A stretch of 64,000 nucleotides of DNA from Mycolicibacterium arenosum. Its GTDB lineage: Bacteria; Actinomycetota; Actinomycetes; Mycobacteriales; Mycobacteriaceae. Both the position numbers and the translations under genes were made by a program. Within the stretch, counting starts at the first letter, position 1. Each line of letters starts with the position of its first letter. The notes beneath the pieces were generated by a model, which ran no database searches, was not told the origin of the DNA, and was given only the letters and a program-made list of their open reading frames with translations. Positions 44,145 to 52,984 of the stretch are shown here, one piece after another. The stretch lies in the NCBI RefSeq assembly GCF_024320865.1, contig NZ_JANDBD010000009.1, positions 226,607-290,606 on the forward strand, given 5' to 3'.

Positions 44145-45089
44145 ATGAACGGCCCCGACGTCATGACGCCCCCCGGTTTGCACGACATGCTGGCCCGACT
44201 GCACTTGCGCGGGCTCTGGCAGCTCCCACCCGACGCGATCCCCACCACCCCTACGCCGGTGACGGAGGCGTGGCACTGGCGCGGTGACGACGTGCAGCCG
44301 CTGGCCCACGAAGCCGGCCGGATCAAGGTGGCCGACGACCGTCGCGCGCTGCTGCTCACCAACCCGGCACTGAGTCCGAGCCCCTTCACGACGACCACGC
44401 TGCAGGGCGCGGTCCAGTCACTGCCGGGAGGCGCCGCCGTGCCCGCCAATCGGCACACCCCCTCGGCGATGCGATTCATCCTGTCCGGCAACGGCTCCTA
44501 CCGCACCGCGGACGGTAGCGACCACCCGCTGGCGGCGGGCGACCTGATCCTGACGCCGAACTGGAGTTGGCACGAGTACGAGAACAGTTCCGACAGCCCG
44601 ATGGTCTGGTTCGACGGCCTCGACTTCCCGGTGGCCGCCCGGTTGGAGTCGGCGGTGTTCGACGGCGGTCCCTCGGTGAAGGTGCCGAGCAGAAGCGGCT
44701 CGAGCCCGCTGCACCGGCCGTGGGCCGACACCGACCGGATGCTCGCGGAGCTCTACAGGGATCCGACGACCGTCGCGAGTGTTCAGTTCACCGACCCCAT
44801 CACCGGTGGTGTCATCGCGCTGACCTTCGACTGCTGGATGCACCGGATGGGACCGCTCCTTCGGGCCGCCGCCACGCGCAAGACCGGCAACTCGATCTTC
44901 GTGGTGTTCAACGGTCGCGGTTCGACCACGGTCGGGCACAAGGAGTTCGAGTGGTCGGCGGGCGACATCTTCGTGGTGCCGTCGTGGCTCCCGCTGCGAC
45001 ACAGTCCCACCGAGGTCTCGAACCTGCTGGAGATGTCGGATCGGCCGATCCTGCAGTCGCTCGGGCTGTATCGCGAGGAAGCGCTGTAG
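44145..45089 (+). CDS. Bicupin dioxygenase-like protein (gentisate 1,2-dioxygenase family)
   Basis: 314 residues with two cupin barrels. The first carries GDLILTPNWSWHEYEN (residues about 130-145), the second GDIFVVPSWLPLRHS (about 270-285), plus NRHTPSAMRFILSGNG before the first. Gentisate dioxygenase uses His residues such as NRHTPSAMRF and WHEH for iron; here W-H-E-Y replaces the second His, so activity or substrate may differ. It lies between cwsA and tRNA-Ala, where M. tuberculosis has no such gene, so it is an insertion in the core. No aromatic-degradation genes are nearby. Confidence 0.75.
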   Translation: MNGPDVMTPPGLHDMLARLHLRGLWQLPPDAIPTTPTPVTEAWHWRGDDVQPLAHEAGRIKVADDRRALLLTNPALSPSPFTTTTLQGAVQSLPGGAAVPANRHTPSAMRFILSGNGSYRTADGSDHPLAAGDLILTPNWSWHEYENSSDSPMVWFDGLDFPVAARLESAVFDGGPSVKVPSRSGSSPLHRPWADTDRMLAELYRDPTTVASVQFTDPITGGVIALTFDCWMHRMGPLLRAAATRKTGNSIFVVFNGRGSTTVGHKEFEWSAGDIFVVPSWLPLRHSPTEVSNLLEMSDRPILQSLGLYREEAL

Positions 45090-45135
45090 GTGCTCAGTGT
45101 TAGTTGTCAGAGTCCGCGATGAATCGAAATGCTTG

Positions 45136-45208
45136 TGGAGCCTAGGAGATTCGAACTCCTGACATCTGCCTTGCAAAGGCAGCGCTCTACCAACTGAGCT
45201 AAGGCCCC
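45136..45208 (-). tRNA. alaT: tRNA-Ala (anticodon TGC)
   Basis: 73 bases. Acceptor arms GGGGCCT and AGGCTCC, anticodon stem CTGCC with loop TTTGCAA giving TGC, T-loop GTTCGAATC. CCA not encoded. It pairs with tRNA-Ile as in M. tuberculosis (ileT-alaT). Confidence 0.97.
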
Positions 45209-45219
45209 TTCGGTGGCGG

Positions 45220-45324
45220 TCAGCTGGGTTGGTCGGCGGCCACGTGCCATACCTCGACGCGAGTGCGCGATCGAATGACCAACACGCCCGCCACTAGGAC
45301 GGCCAGTACCACGAACAACCTCAC
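45220..45324 (-). CDS. DLW-39-like small membrane protein between the tRNA genes
   Basis: 34 residues from GTG 45324, with AAGGAAGG seven bases upstream. A single membrane span (LFVVLAVLVAGVLVIRS) precedes RTRVEVWHVAADQPS. Actinobacteria carry a tiny protein of this size (DLW-39 family) between tRNA-Ile and tRNA-Ala. Here the DLW motif is replaced by VEVW, so the match is by location and layout. Role unknown. Confidence 0.65.
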   Translation of the reverse strand: MRLFVVLAVLVAGVLVIRSRTRVEVWHVAADQPS

Positions 45325-45352
45325 TGGACACCTTCCTTCGAAAGGCACACCG

Positions 45353-45426
45353 TGGGCCTGGGAGGACTCGAACCTCCGACCTCTTCGTTATCAGCGAAGC
45401 GCTCTAACCACCTGAGCTACAGGCCC
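45353..45426 (-). tRNA. ileT: tRNA-Ile (anticodon GAT)
   Basis: 74 bases. Acceptor GGGCCTG pairs with CAGGCCC, anticodon loop CTGATAA gives GAT, T-loop GGTTCGAGTCC. CCA not encoded. Confidence 0.97.
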
Positions 45427-45489
45427 GTACATCCTTGTGGACCGAGCGACGAGATTACCGTAAGCGCAGCCCTGCGCCCAAACCGTTAG

Positions 45490-46386
45490 TCAGTCGCGAT
45501 CCGCAAGGGTCACCTCGATGCCCCCGACGAGGTCGGTGGTGAGGTTGTAAATGAACGCGCCGCAGGTAGCCATCGCGGTCAACAGCACGATGTTGACCAA
45601 GCCGACCAGGGCCGCGCCGCCGAAGATCGTGCCGCTCGACACCAGTTCCCCGCCGCTACCGCTCGCACTGGTGAGCAGATCGCCGACGTTGCTGTTCAGC
45701 TTCGCCCACACGCCCATGCCGCCAAGCACGAGATACAGGAACGCGACGGCGATCATCCACACGAAGAACAACGCGACCGACAGCACCAGCGAGACCTTGA
45801 GCACGCTCCACGGATCGAAGCGCCGCACCTGCATGCTCGCGCGCACGGGACCCTGCGTGCGGTTCGCGACCGAGGACCGCGCCGTGCGCGTCGCGGGCTC
45901 CGGGGTGGTCCGCTCGGTCGGCTTGCGGGTCACGGGACGCGGGGCACCGCCGGAGAGGTCGGGGAGCTCGCTGGCGTAGGTCTCCGACGTCCGGCTCGGT
46001 TCCGGCCTACTGGGTTCGGGCCGGTTCGCCTCGGGCCTACCGGGCTCCGCTCGCGTCGCGGCCGGCGCGGCCTCCGCCTCGCGGGGCGGTGTGCTTCCGC
46101 CGCCCTGGCCCGAGATGAACCTGTTCAGCCGCGCCGCGTCCGCCGTGGGGGAGTGCCCCGCCGAGGTGCCGACCCGGCCACCGTCGGCCGGGGTGTCGGT
46201 GGCGCGCGGCGGCTGCGGCGGCCGGCTGCGCGCCGCCCCCCGCTGCCACGGCGGTACCTCGCCACCCGACTCGGGCGTACCCACCGGACCCGAGCGAGTC
46301 GGAACGTCGGCGGCACCGTTCGAGCCGTTGGTGCCGCCGGGTCCGTCGCCGGGACGCGCTGGTCCCTGGTCGTTCGGTGAAGTCAC
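45490..46386 (-). CDS. DUF3566 membrane protein (Rv0007-like)
   Basis: 298 residues from GTG 46386. The first 170 residues are disordered, Pro/Gly/Ser/Arg-rich (with RPEPSRPEPSR-like repeats). The C-terminal 120 residues are DUF3566: RRFDPWSVLKVSLVLSVALF (first helix) and the second hydrophobic region ALVGLVNIVLLTAMATCGAF. It follows gyrA by 49 bases in the same direction, the conserved gyrB-gyrA-Rv0007 order. Function unknown. Confidence 0.9.
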   Translation of the reverse strand: MTSPNDQGPARPGDGPGGTNGSNGAADVPTRSGPVGTPESGGEVPPWQRGAARSRPPQPPRATDTPADGGRVGTSAGHSPTADAARLNRFISGQGGGSTPPREAEAAPAATRAEPGRPEANRPEPSRPEPSRTSETYASELPDLSGGAPRPVTRKPTERTTPEPATRTARSSVANRTQGPVRASMQVRRFDPWSVLKVSLVLSVALFFVWMIAVAFLYLVLGGMGVWAKLNSNVGDLLTSASGSGGELVSSGTIFGGAALVGLVNIVLLTAMATCGAFIYNLTTDLVGGIEVTLADRD

Positions 46387-46435
46387 CTACGGCTCCTTAA
46401 CTTCGGGCCGACTGCGTGCGGCAGCCGGGGTCGCA

Positions 46436-48955
46436 CTACGTCGCGTCCGATTCGTCGCCGTCGAGATCTTCACCGGCGTCCTCGTCGGCGTTGCGCGCAA
46501 TGGCAATCAGTGTTGCGCCCTCACCGAGGTTCATCAAGCGCACGCCCTTAGTCTGCCTTCCGGCCTTCCGTACCTGACGTGCGGCCGTCCGGATTACGCC
46601 GCCACCGGAGGTGATGGCGTAGAGCTCGGTCTCGTCGTCCACGATCAACGCTCCGACCAGAGTGCCACGTTTGCGGTCGTACTGGATCGTGAGGATTCCC
46701 TTGCCGCCGCGGCCCTGGACCGTGTACTCCTCGATCGCGGTGCGCTTGGCGTACCCGCCCGCCGTCGCGACCAGCAGATACGTGCCCTCACGTACGACGT
46801 TCAGCGAGAGCAGCTTGTCCTCTTCGTTGAACCGCATGCCCTGCACACCGGAGGTGGCGCGACCCATCGGCCGAAGCGCCTCGTCGGTCGCGGAGAACCG
46901 GATCGACTGGCCCTTCTCGGACACCAGCAGCAGGTCCTCGTCCGCCGAGCACAGCACAGCGCCGACCAGTTCGTCGCCGTCGCGAAGGTTCACCGCGACG
47001 ATGCCGCCGGAGCGGTTGGAGTCGAAGTCGGTCAGCTTGGACTTCTTCACCAGACCGTTGCGCGTGGCCAGCACCAGGTACGGCGCGTCCTCGTAGCTCT
47101 TGAGCTGGATGACCTGGGCGATCCGCTCCTCGGGCTGGAACGCCAGAAGGTTGGCGACGTGCTGACCGCGCGCCGTGCGGGACGCCTCCGGCAGCTCGTA
47201 GGCCTTCGCCCGGTAGACCCGGCCCTGCGTGGTGAAGAACAGGATCCAGTCGTGGGTCGAGCACACGAAGAAGTGGTTGACGATGTCGTCCTGCTTGAGG
47301 CCGGCGCCCTGAACACCCTTGCCGCCGCGCTTCTGGCTGCGGTACAGGTCGGTCTTGGTGCGCTTGGCGTAGCCGGTCTCGGTGATCGTGACCACCACGT
47401 CCTCGCGCGCGATCAGATCCTCGTCCGCGACGTCGCCATCGGCCGGGATGATCCGGGTGCGCCGGTCGTCGCCGTACTTCTCGGCGAGCTCCGCGAGTTC
47501 GTCGCGGACGATGGCGCGCTGACGTTCCGGCTTGGCGAGGATGTCCTCAAGGTCCGCGATCTCGGCCTCGATCTTCGCGAGGTCGTCGACGATGCGCTGA
47601 CGTTCCAGGGCCGCGAGGCGCCGCAACTGCATGTCGAGGATCGCCTGGGCCTGGATGTCGTCGATGTCGAGCAGGTCGATCAGGCCGGCACGGGCGATGT
47701 CCACGGTCTGCGACGCCCGGATCAACGCGATGACCTCGTCGAGCGCATCGAGCGCCTTGACCAGTCCGCGCAGGATGTGGGCCCGCTCGTTCGCCTTGCG
47801 CAACCGGTAGGTGGTGCGCCGCACGATGACGTCCAACTGATGGACGACGTAGAGGCGGATCAGCTGATCGATGCGGAGGGTGCGGGGGACACCGTCGACG
47901 ATCGACAGCATGTTCGCCCCGAAGCTGGTCTGCAGCTGGGTGTGCTTGTAGAGGTTGTTCAGCACCACCTTCGCCACGGCATCGCGCTTGACCTCGACGA
48001 CGATCCGCAGTCCGACACGATCACTGGACTGGTCCTCGATGTTCGAGATGCCCGCGAGCTTGCCGTCACGCACCTGGTCGGCGATCGAGGTGATGAAGTT
48101 GTCGTGGTTCACCTGGTAGGGGAGCTCGGTGATAACCAGCAGCGTGCGGCCCCGCGAGTCCTCCTCGACCTCGACCACACCCCGCATGCGGATGGAGCCG
48201 CGGCCCGTCGTGTAGGCGTCGTGGATGCCCTGCGAACCGACGATGAGACCGTAGGTGGGGAAGTCCGGACCCTTGACCCGCTCGGTGACCGCGGCGAGCG
48301 TGGTCTCCTCATCGGCCTCGTGGTTGTCCAGGCACCAGAAGACGGCCTCCGCGAGCTCGCGCAGGTTGTGCGGCGGCATGTTGGTGGCCATGCCGACTGC
48401 GATGCCGCCGGAGCCGTTGGCCAGCAGGTTGGGGAACCGGCTGGGCAGGACTGTCGGCTCCTGCACCCGACCGTCGTAGTTCGGGATGAAATCGACTGTC
48501 TCCTCGTCGATTTCGCGCAGCATCTCCATCGCGAGGGGCGTGAGGCGTGCCTCGGTGTACCTCATGGCCGCCGGCGGATCGTTTCCCGGCGAGCCGAAGT
48601 TCCCCTGCCCGTCCACGAGTGGGTAACGCAGCGACCACGGCTGCGCCATCCGGACCAGGGTGTCGTAGATCGACGAATCGCCGTGGGGATGGTAGTTACC
48701 CATCGTCTCGGCAACGGAGCGTGCGGATTTCGCGTGTCCGCGGTCAGGTCGAAAGCCGGAGTCGTACATGGCGTAGAGCACGCGGCGGTGTACGGGCTTG
48801 AGGCCGTCGCGCACCTCGGGTAGGGCGCGCCCGACGATGACGCTCATCGCGTAGTCGATGTAGCTGCGCTGCATCTCCTGCTGGATATCGACCGGTTCGA
48901 TGCGATCGGTGGTCGTGCCGTCCTCGCCGCCGGGGGGCAGAGTGGTGTCTGTCAT
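46436..48955 (-). CDS. gyrA: DNA gyrase subunit A
   Basis: 839 residues. The catalytic Tyr is in the SYIDYAMSVIVGRALPEVRDG region context and later AAMRYTEARL; the breakage-reunion core ends near residue 520, and the C-terminal beta-pinwheel carries the GyrA box (QRRGGKGVQGAG-like QKRGGKGVQG). The quinolone region reads HPHGDSSIYDTLVR. Residue 94 is Ser, equivalent to Ala90 of M. tuberculosis (E. coli Ser83), and residue 99 is Thr (M. tuberculosis 95). No intein is present. The long antisense frame across the gene is a shadow. Confidence 0.98.
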   Translation of the reverse strand: MTDTTLPPGGEDGTTTDRIEPVDIQQEMQRSYIDYAMSVIVGRALPEVRDGLKPVHRRVLYAMYDSGFRPDRGHAKSARSVAETMGNYHPHGDSSIYDTLVRMAQPWSLRYPLVDGQGNFGSPGNDPPAAMRYTEARLTPLAMEMLREIDEETVDFIPNYDGRVQEPTVLPSRFPNLLANGSGGIAVGMATNMPPHNLRELAEAVFWCLDNHEADEETTLAAVTERVKGPDFPTYGLIVGSQGIHDAYTTGRGSIRMRGVVEVEEDSRGRTLLVITELPYQVNHDNFITSIADQVRDGKLAGISNIEDQSSDRVGLRIVVEVKRDAVAKVVLNNLYKHTQLQTSFGANMLSIVDGVPRTLRIDQLIRLYVVHQLDVIVRRTTYRLRKANERAHILRGLVKALDALDEVIALIRASQTVDIARAGLIDLLDIDDIQAQAILDMQLRRLAALERQRIVDDLAKIEAEIADLEDILAKPERQRAIVRDELAELAEKYGDDRRTRIIPADGDVADEDLIAREDVVVTITETGYAKRTKTDLYRSQKRGGKGVQGAGLKQDDIVNHFFVCSTHDWILFFTTQGRVYRAKAYELPEASRTARGQHVANLLAFQPEERIAQVIQLKSYEDAPYLVLATRNGLVKKSKLTDFDSNRSGGIVAVNLRDGDELVGAVLCSADEDLLLVSEKGQSIRFSATDEALRPMGRATSGVQGMRFNEEDKLLSLNVVREGTYLLVATAGGYAKRTAIEEYTVQGRGGKGILTIQYDRKRGTLVGALIVDDETELYAITSGGGVIRTAARQVRKAGRQTKGVRLMNLGEGATLIAIARNADEDAGEDLDGDESDAT

Positions 48956-49000
48956 GTGCTCCTCGCTCGTCTATGAGCAGCTTGAAATCGGTTGGGAAGA

Positions 49001-51034
49001 CTAAACATCCAGGAAGCGAACGTCTCTCGCGTTCCTGGTGATGAAGCTTCGACGGGCTTCGACGTCCTCGCCCATCAGAATCGAGAACAGTTCGTCGGCT
49101 GCGGCGGCGTCGTCGAGGGTGATCCGACGGAGCACTCGCGCGGTGGGATCCATTGTGGTTTCCCACAGCTCTTTGGCGTCCATCTCGCCGAGGCCCTTGT
49201 AACGCTGGATACCGTCTTCGGTGTTGATCTTTCGGCCCGCGGCTTTGCCCGCCTCGAGCAGTCCGTCACGCTCGCGATCGGAGTAGGCGAACTCGGGCTC
49301 GCTGCGCTGCCACTTCAACTTGTACAGCGGGGGCTGTGCCAGGAAAACGTGCCCGTTCTCGATGAGCGGCTTCATGAATCGGAACAGTAGGGTCAGCAGC
49401 AGCGTGGAGATGTGCTGGCCGTCGACGTCGGCGTCAGCCATCAGCACGATCTTGTGATACCGCAGTTTCGTGATGTCGAACTCGTCGTGGATACCGGTTC
49501 CGAGCGCCGTGATGATCGCCTGGACTTCGGTGTTCTTCAGAACGCGGTCGATACGCGCCTTCTCGACGTTGATGATCTTGCCGCGCAGGGGAAGGATCGC
49601 CTGATACATCGAGTCGCGACCGCTCTTCGCCGAGCCACCGGCCGAGTCGCCCTCCACCACATAGACCTCCGACAGAACCGGGTCGGTGGAGCGGCAGTCC
49701 GCGAGCTTGCCGGGGAGCCCCCCGATATCGGTTGCGCTCTTGCGGCGCACCAACTCTCGTGCCTTGCGCGCGGCCAGCCGAGCCTGCGCCGACGAGACCG
49801 CCTTGTTGACTACGGTTTTGGCTTCGGCCGGGTTCGCCTCGAACCAGTGCTGCAGTTGCTCGTTGCAGATCTTCTGCACGAATGACTTCACCTCGGTGTT
49901 GCCGAGCTTCGTCTTGGTCTGGCCCTCGAACTGCGGGTCGCTGACCTTCACCGAGATGACCGCGGCGAGTCCCTCGCGGATGTCGTCGCCGGTGAGGTTG
50001 GGGTCCTTCTCCTTCAGCAGCTTCTTGTCCTTGGCGTACTTGTTGACCACCGTGGTGAGCGCCGAGCGGAAACCCTCTTCGTGCGTGCCGCCCTCGTGGG
50101 TGTTGATCGTGTTGGCGAAGGTGTGCACCGACTCGGAGTAGCCGGCGTTCCACTGCATCGCGATCTCGACCTCGTGGCCGGGACCCTTGCCGTCGAAGTC
50201 GATGATGCTCTGCTGGATCGGGGTCTTGGTGCGGTTGATGTGCTTGACGTAGTCGACCAGGCCGCCGGGGTAGTGGAAGGTGCGGTGCTTGACCTTGTGC
50301 GGGCCCTTGGCTTCGGCTTCCTTCTCGTCGGCGGACTTCGGCGCCTCCGCGGTATCGCTGACGACCTCGTCCACGACCTCCTCCGCCGTGACCCTCTCGT
50401 CGATCAGATCGATGGTCAGGCCCTTGTTGAGGAAGGCCATCTCCTGCAGGCGCCGCGCGACGGTCTCGAAGTCGTAGTCCGTGGTTTCGAAGATGTCCGG
50501 GTCGGCCCAGAACCTGATCGTGGTTCCGGTCTTCTTCGTTGGACCACCCTGCTTCAGGGTGCCGGGCACCGAACGGTCGTAGTATTGGAACCACTCCGAA
50601 CCATCCCGCAGAACCGTCGCCTCCAACCGAGTCGACAGGGCGTTGACGACCGAGACACCGACACCGTGCAGGCCACCGCTGACGTTGTACCCGCTGTTTT
50701 CGCCGCCGAACTTGCCGCCTGCGTGCAGTTGCGTCATCACGACGTCGATGGTCGGGACACCGGTGGCGTGCATGGCGACCGGGATACCGCGGCCGTCGTC
50801 GGCGACCTGGACGCTGCCGTCACCCAGGATCTTGACATCGACCCTGGTGGCGTAGCCGGCCATGGCCTCGTCGATGGCGTTGTCCACGACTTCCCACACC
50901 AGGTGGTGTAGACCGCGCTCCCCCGTGGAGCCGATGTACATTCCCGGGCGTTTGCGGACGGCTTCCAAACCCTCGAGAATGGTGATCGATTCGGCGCCGT
51001 ACTCATTCGAAGCGCTGTTCTTCTGGGCAGCCAC
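49001..51034 (-). CDS. gyrB: DNA gyrase subunit B
   Basis: 677 residues from GTG 51034 (VAAQKNSASNEYG), chosen because AAGGAG lies at good spacing upstream and the product matches other mycobacterial GyrB starts; an earlier in-frame ATG at 51067 would add 11 residues. ATP-binding GHKL part: RPGMYIGSTGERGLHHLVWEVVDNAIDEA and GVGVSVVNALS; TOPRIM part: YVVEGDSAGGSAKSGRD and the metal-binding MADADVDGQHI. No intein. It is followed after 45 bases by gyrA. Confidence 0.98.
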   Translation of the reverse strand: MAAQKNSASNEYGAESITILEGLEAVRKRPGMYIGSTGERGLHHLVWEVVDNAIDEAMAGYATRVDVKILGDGSVQVADDGRGIPVAMHATGVPTIDVVMTQLHAGGKFGGENSGYNVSGGLHGVGVSVVNALSTRLEATVLRDGSEWFQYYDRSVPGTLKQGGPTKKTGTTIRFWADPDIFETTDYDFETVARRLQEMAFLNKGLTIDLIDERVTAEEVVDEVVSDTAEAPKSADEKEAEAKGPHKVKHRTFHYPGGLVDYVKHINRTKTPIQQSIIDFDGKGPGHEVEIAMQWNAGYSESVHTFANTINTHEGGTHEEGFRSALTTVVNKYAKDKKLLKEKDPNLTGDDIREGLAAVISVKVSDPQFEGQTKTKLGNTEVKSFVQKICNEQLQHWFEANPAEAKTVVNKAVSSAQARLAARKARELVRRKSATDIGGLPGKLADCRSTDPVLSEVYVVEGDSAGGSAKSGRDSMYQAILPLRGKIINVEKARIDRVLKNTEVQAIITALGTGIHDEFDITKLRYHKIVLMADADVDGQHISTLLLTLLFRFMKPLIENGHVFLAQPPLYKLKWQRSEPEFAYSDRERDGLLEAGKAAGRKINTEDGIQRYKGLGEMDAKELWETTMDPTARVLRRITLDDAAAADELFSILMGEDVEARRSFITRNARDVRFLDV

Positions 51035-51254
51035 GTTGGACGCGTCTCCTTGGGGTTTCGCAAGCACGGGGCGACGGCCTCGCGCGGATCACAGGCCAGT
51101 CTACCGCTCGGTACCGTCAGGACTGACTCTGAGGTTGCGTTTCCAGATACCTATTTGAGCCGTGCGCGGAATTTCTCGGTGATCGGTGCGTGGCGACGCT
51201 TGAGAACTGTGGACAAACCCTTGTCGGCGCTCTCAGCCAGTGGTAGGGAAACGA

Positions 51255-51827
51255 CTATCCGTAGGTGTCCCGTGGCCCGCGACCGGAGATGTGCAACTTC
51301 CCCTTGCGCCAATTCGGCGCCTTCGGCCCCACGATCCTCACCGATGTCACCACACCGTCGCCCACCGCGGCCGCGATCTTCGCGAGAACCTGCGCCTGCA
51401 CCATCCGCAACTGGGTCGCCCACGCGGTCGACTCCGCCTCGATGGTCAGCACCCCGTCGGTCAGCGAAGCGGGCATCGCGTGCTCGGCGATCTGTTCGCC
51501 GACCACGGACTCCCACTGTCCGAACACCGAGCCCTCGGCGACCTTGGTCGTCCAGCCCCGGGTGTGTGCCAGGCCCATCGTCGCCGAACCCAGCAGCTCG
51601 GGATCCCTGGCGTCCGGTCCGGGGCCGGACCACCTGCGGCGCTTTCCCTGCACGGGATTCCTCGCACGGGGTTGCGACGCGCGACCCCGCCCGACGTCCT
51701 TGCCCTGGCTGCGGGCGGCGCCGCGGGCTTCCTCGAGGGTCCGACGGACCAGGTCCATCCCGTGCAGTCCGGCCAGTGAATCCGGTGGCCCGATCGGGGT
51801 CGGATCGTCGTCGTCCTGGGATGTCAC
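51255..51827 (-). CDS. DUF721 protein (Rv0004-like)
   Basis: 190 residues from GTG 51827, overlapping the recF stop (GTGA). The N-terminal half is polar and low-complexity; the C-terminal DUF721 domain contains WESVVGEQIAEHAMPASL and LTIEAESTAWATQLRMVQAQVL. The fold relates to DciA, the helicase loader found in bacteria that lack DnaC, which suggests a replication role. It sits in the conserved recF-DUF721-gyrB order. Confidence 0.9.
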   Translation of the reverse strand: MTSQDDDDPTPIGPPDSLAGLHGMDLVRRTLEEARGAARSQGKDVGRGRASQPRARNPVQGKRRRWSGPGPDARDPELLGSATMGLAHTRGWTTKVAEGSVFGQWESVVGEQIAEHAMPASLTDGVLTIEAESTAWATQLRMVQAQVLAKIAAAVGDGVVTSVRIVGPKAPNWRKGKLHISGRGPRDTYG

Positions 51828-52984
51828 CCGATCACCTCCGAGTAGCGTCCGGAGTCTCCGTCGCGCATGCCGATCTCTATTCTGCGCGCATCCCAGTCGC
51901 CGGGGACGTCATCGGCCACCGCCGCCGTCACCAGTACCTGCTCGGCGGACTCGGCAGCCGTCACCAGGGCGCGGCGACGCGAGACGTCCAGTTCGGCGAA
52001 CACGTCGTCGAGCAGCAGCACCGGGTCCCCGCCGTCGGACCGCAGCAGCTCGTAGGCGCCGAGTCGCAGTGCCAACGCCATCGACCACGATTCCCCGTGA
52101 CTCGCGAAGCCTTTCGCCGGCTGATCGCCGAGCCGCAGTTCCAGATCGTCGCGATGGGGCCCGACGAGGCAGACCCCGCGTTCGAGTTCGGCGGTGCGCT
52201 TGCGCGCGAGTTCGTCGAGCAACGCGGCCTCGTAGCGCTCGCTGTCCACACCACCGGCCGCGGCGTCGGCTTCGACGGCCTCGACTCCGCTCCGGTACCG
52301 GATACCGGCAGACCGCGACGCCGGTGCCAGCGTCTGATAGGCCTTCTCGACTTCGGGCGCCAGCGCGTGCACCAGCTCGACCCGCGCGGCGATCAACCGC
52401 GACCCGTGGGCCGCCAGATAGCGGTCCCACACGTCGAGAGTGTCCAATGCGCTTGAATCACTGCGGAATCGGGCACCGGATGCCGACTTCAGCAGTGCGG
52501 TGCGCTGCTTGAGTACCTTGTCGTAATCGGCGCGGACCCCGGCGATCGACGGACGCCGCGTCGTGGCGAGTTCATCGAGATATCGGCGGCGTTCGCCGGG
52601 GTCGCCGCGAACCAGCGCCAGATCCTCCGGTGCGAACAGCACCGCGCGGATCGCGCCGAGGATCTCCCGCGCGCTGCGCACCGGCGACCTGTTCAACCGC
52701 GCCTTGTTCGCCCGCCCCGCGACGATCTCGAGATCGACCGCCAGCTCCCGGCCCTCGTTGACCACGATCGTGGACACCACCGCCCGGTCGGCGCCCTCCC
52801 GGATCAGGGGAGCGTCGGTCCCCACTCGATGCGATCCGAGTGTCGCCGAATACCACAGCGCTTCAACGAGATTCGTCTTCCCGTAGCCGTTGGAGCCGAC
52901 GAAGACCGTGCGCCCAGGCGACAGTTCCACGTCGACGCGTGGCCACGACCGGAAGTCGGTCAGTCCGAGATGCCGAACGTACAA
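51824..52984 (-). CDS. recF: Recombination mediator RecF
   Basis: 386 residues from TTG 52984, the codon right after the gnd stop TAG. Walker A VGSNGYGKTNLVEALWY near residue 31, the ABC-like signature region SWSMALALRLGAYELL, and Walker B PVLLLDDVFAELD, followed by RRRALVTAAE. RecF helps load RecA at gaps. The no-gap junction to gnd implies coupled translation. Confidence 0.96.
   Translation of the reverse strand: MYVRHLGLTDFRSWPRVDVELSPGRTVFVGSNGYGKTNLVEALWYSATLGSHRVGTDAPLIREGADRAVVSTIVVNEGRELAVDLEIVAGRANKARLNRSPVRSAREILGAIRAVLFAPEDLALVRGDPGERRRYLDELATTRRPSIAGVRADYDKVLKQRTALLKSASGARFRSDSSALDTLDVWDRYLAAHGSRLIAARVELVHALAPEVEKAYQTLAPASRSAGIRYRSGVEAVEADAAAGGVDSERYEAALLDELARKRTAELERGVCLVGPHRDDLELRLGDQPAKGFASHGESWSMALALRLGAYELLRSDGGDPVLLLDDVFAELDVSRRRALVTAAESAEQVLVTAAVADDVPGDWDARRIEIGMRDGDSGRYSEVIG

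Noticed and set aside
46091..48823. 910-codon plus-strand frame across gyrA
   Set aside because: Shadow of gyrA; the translation has no family features.
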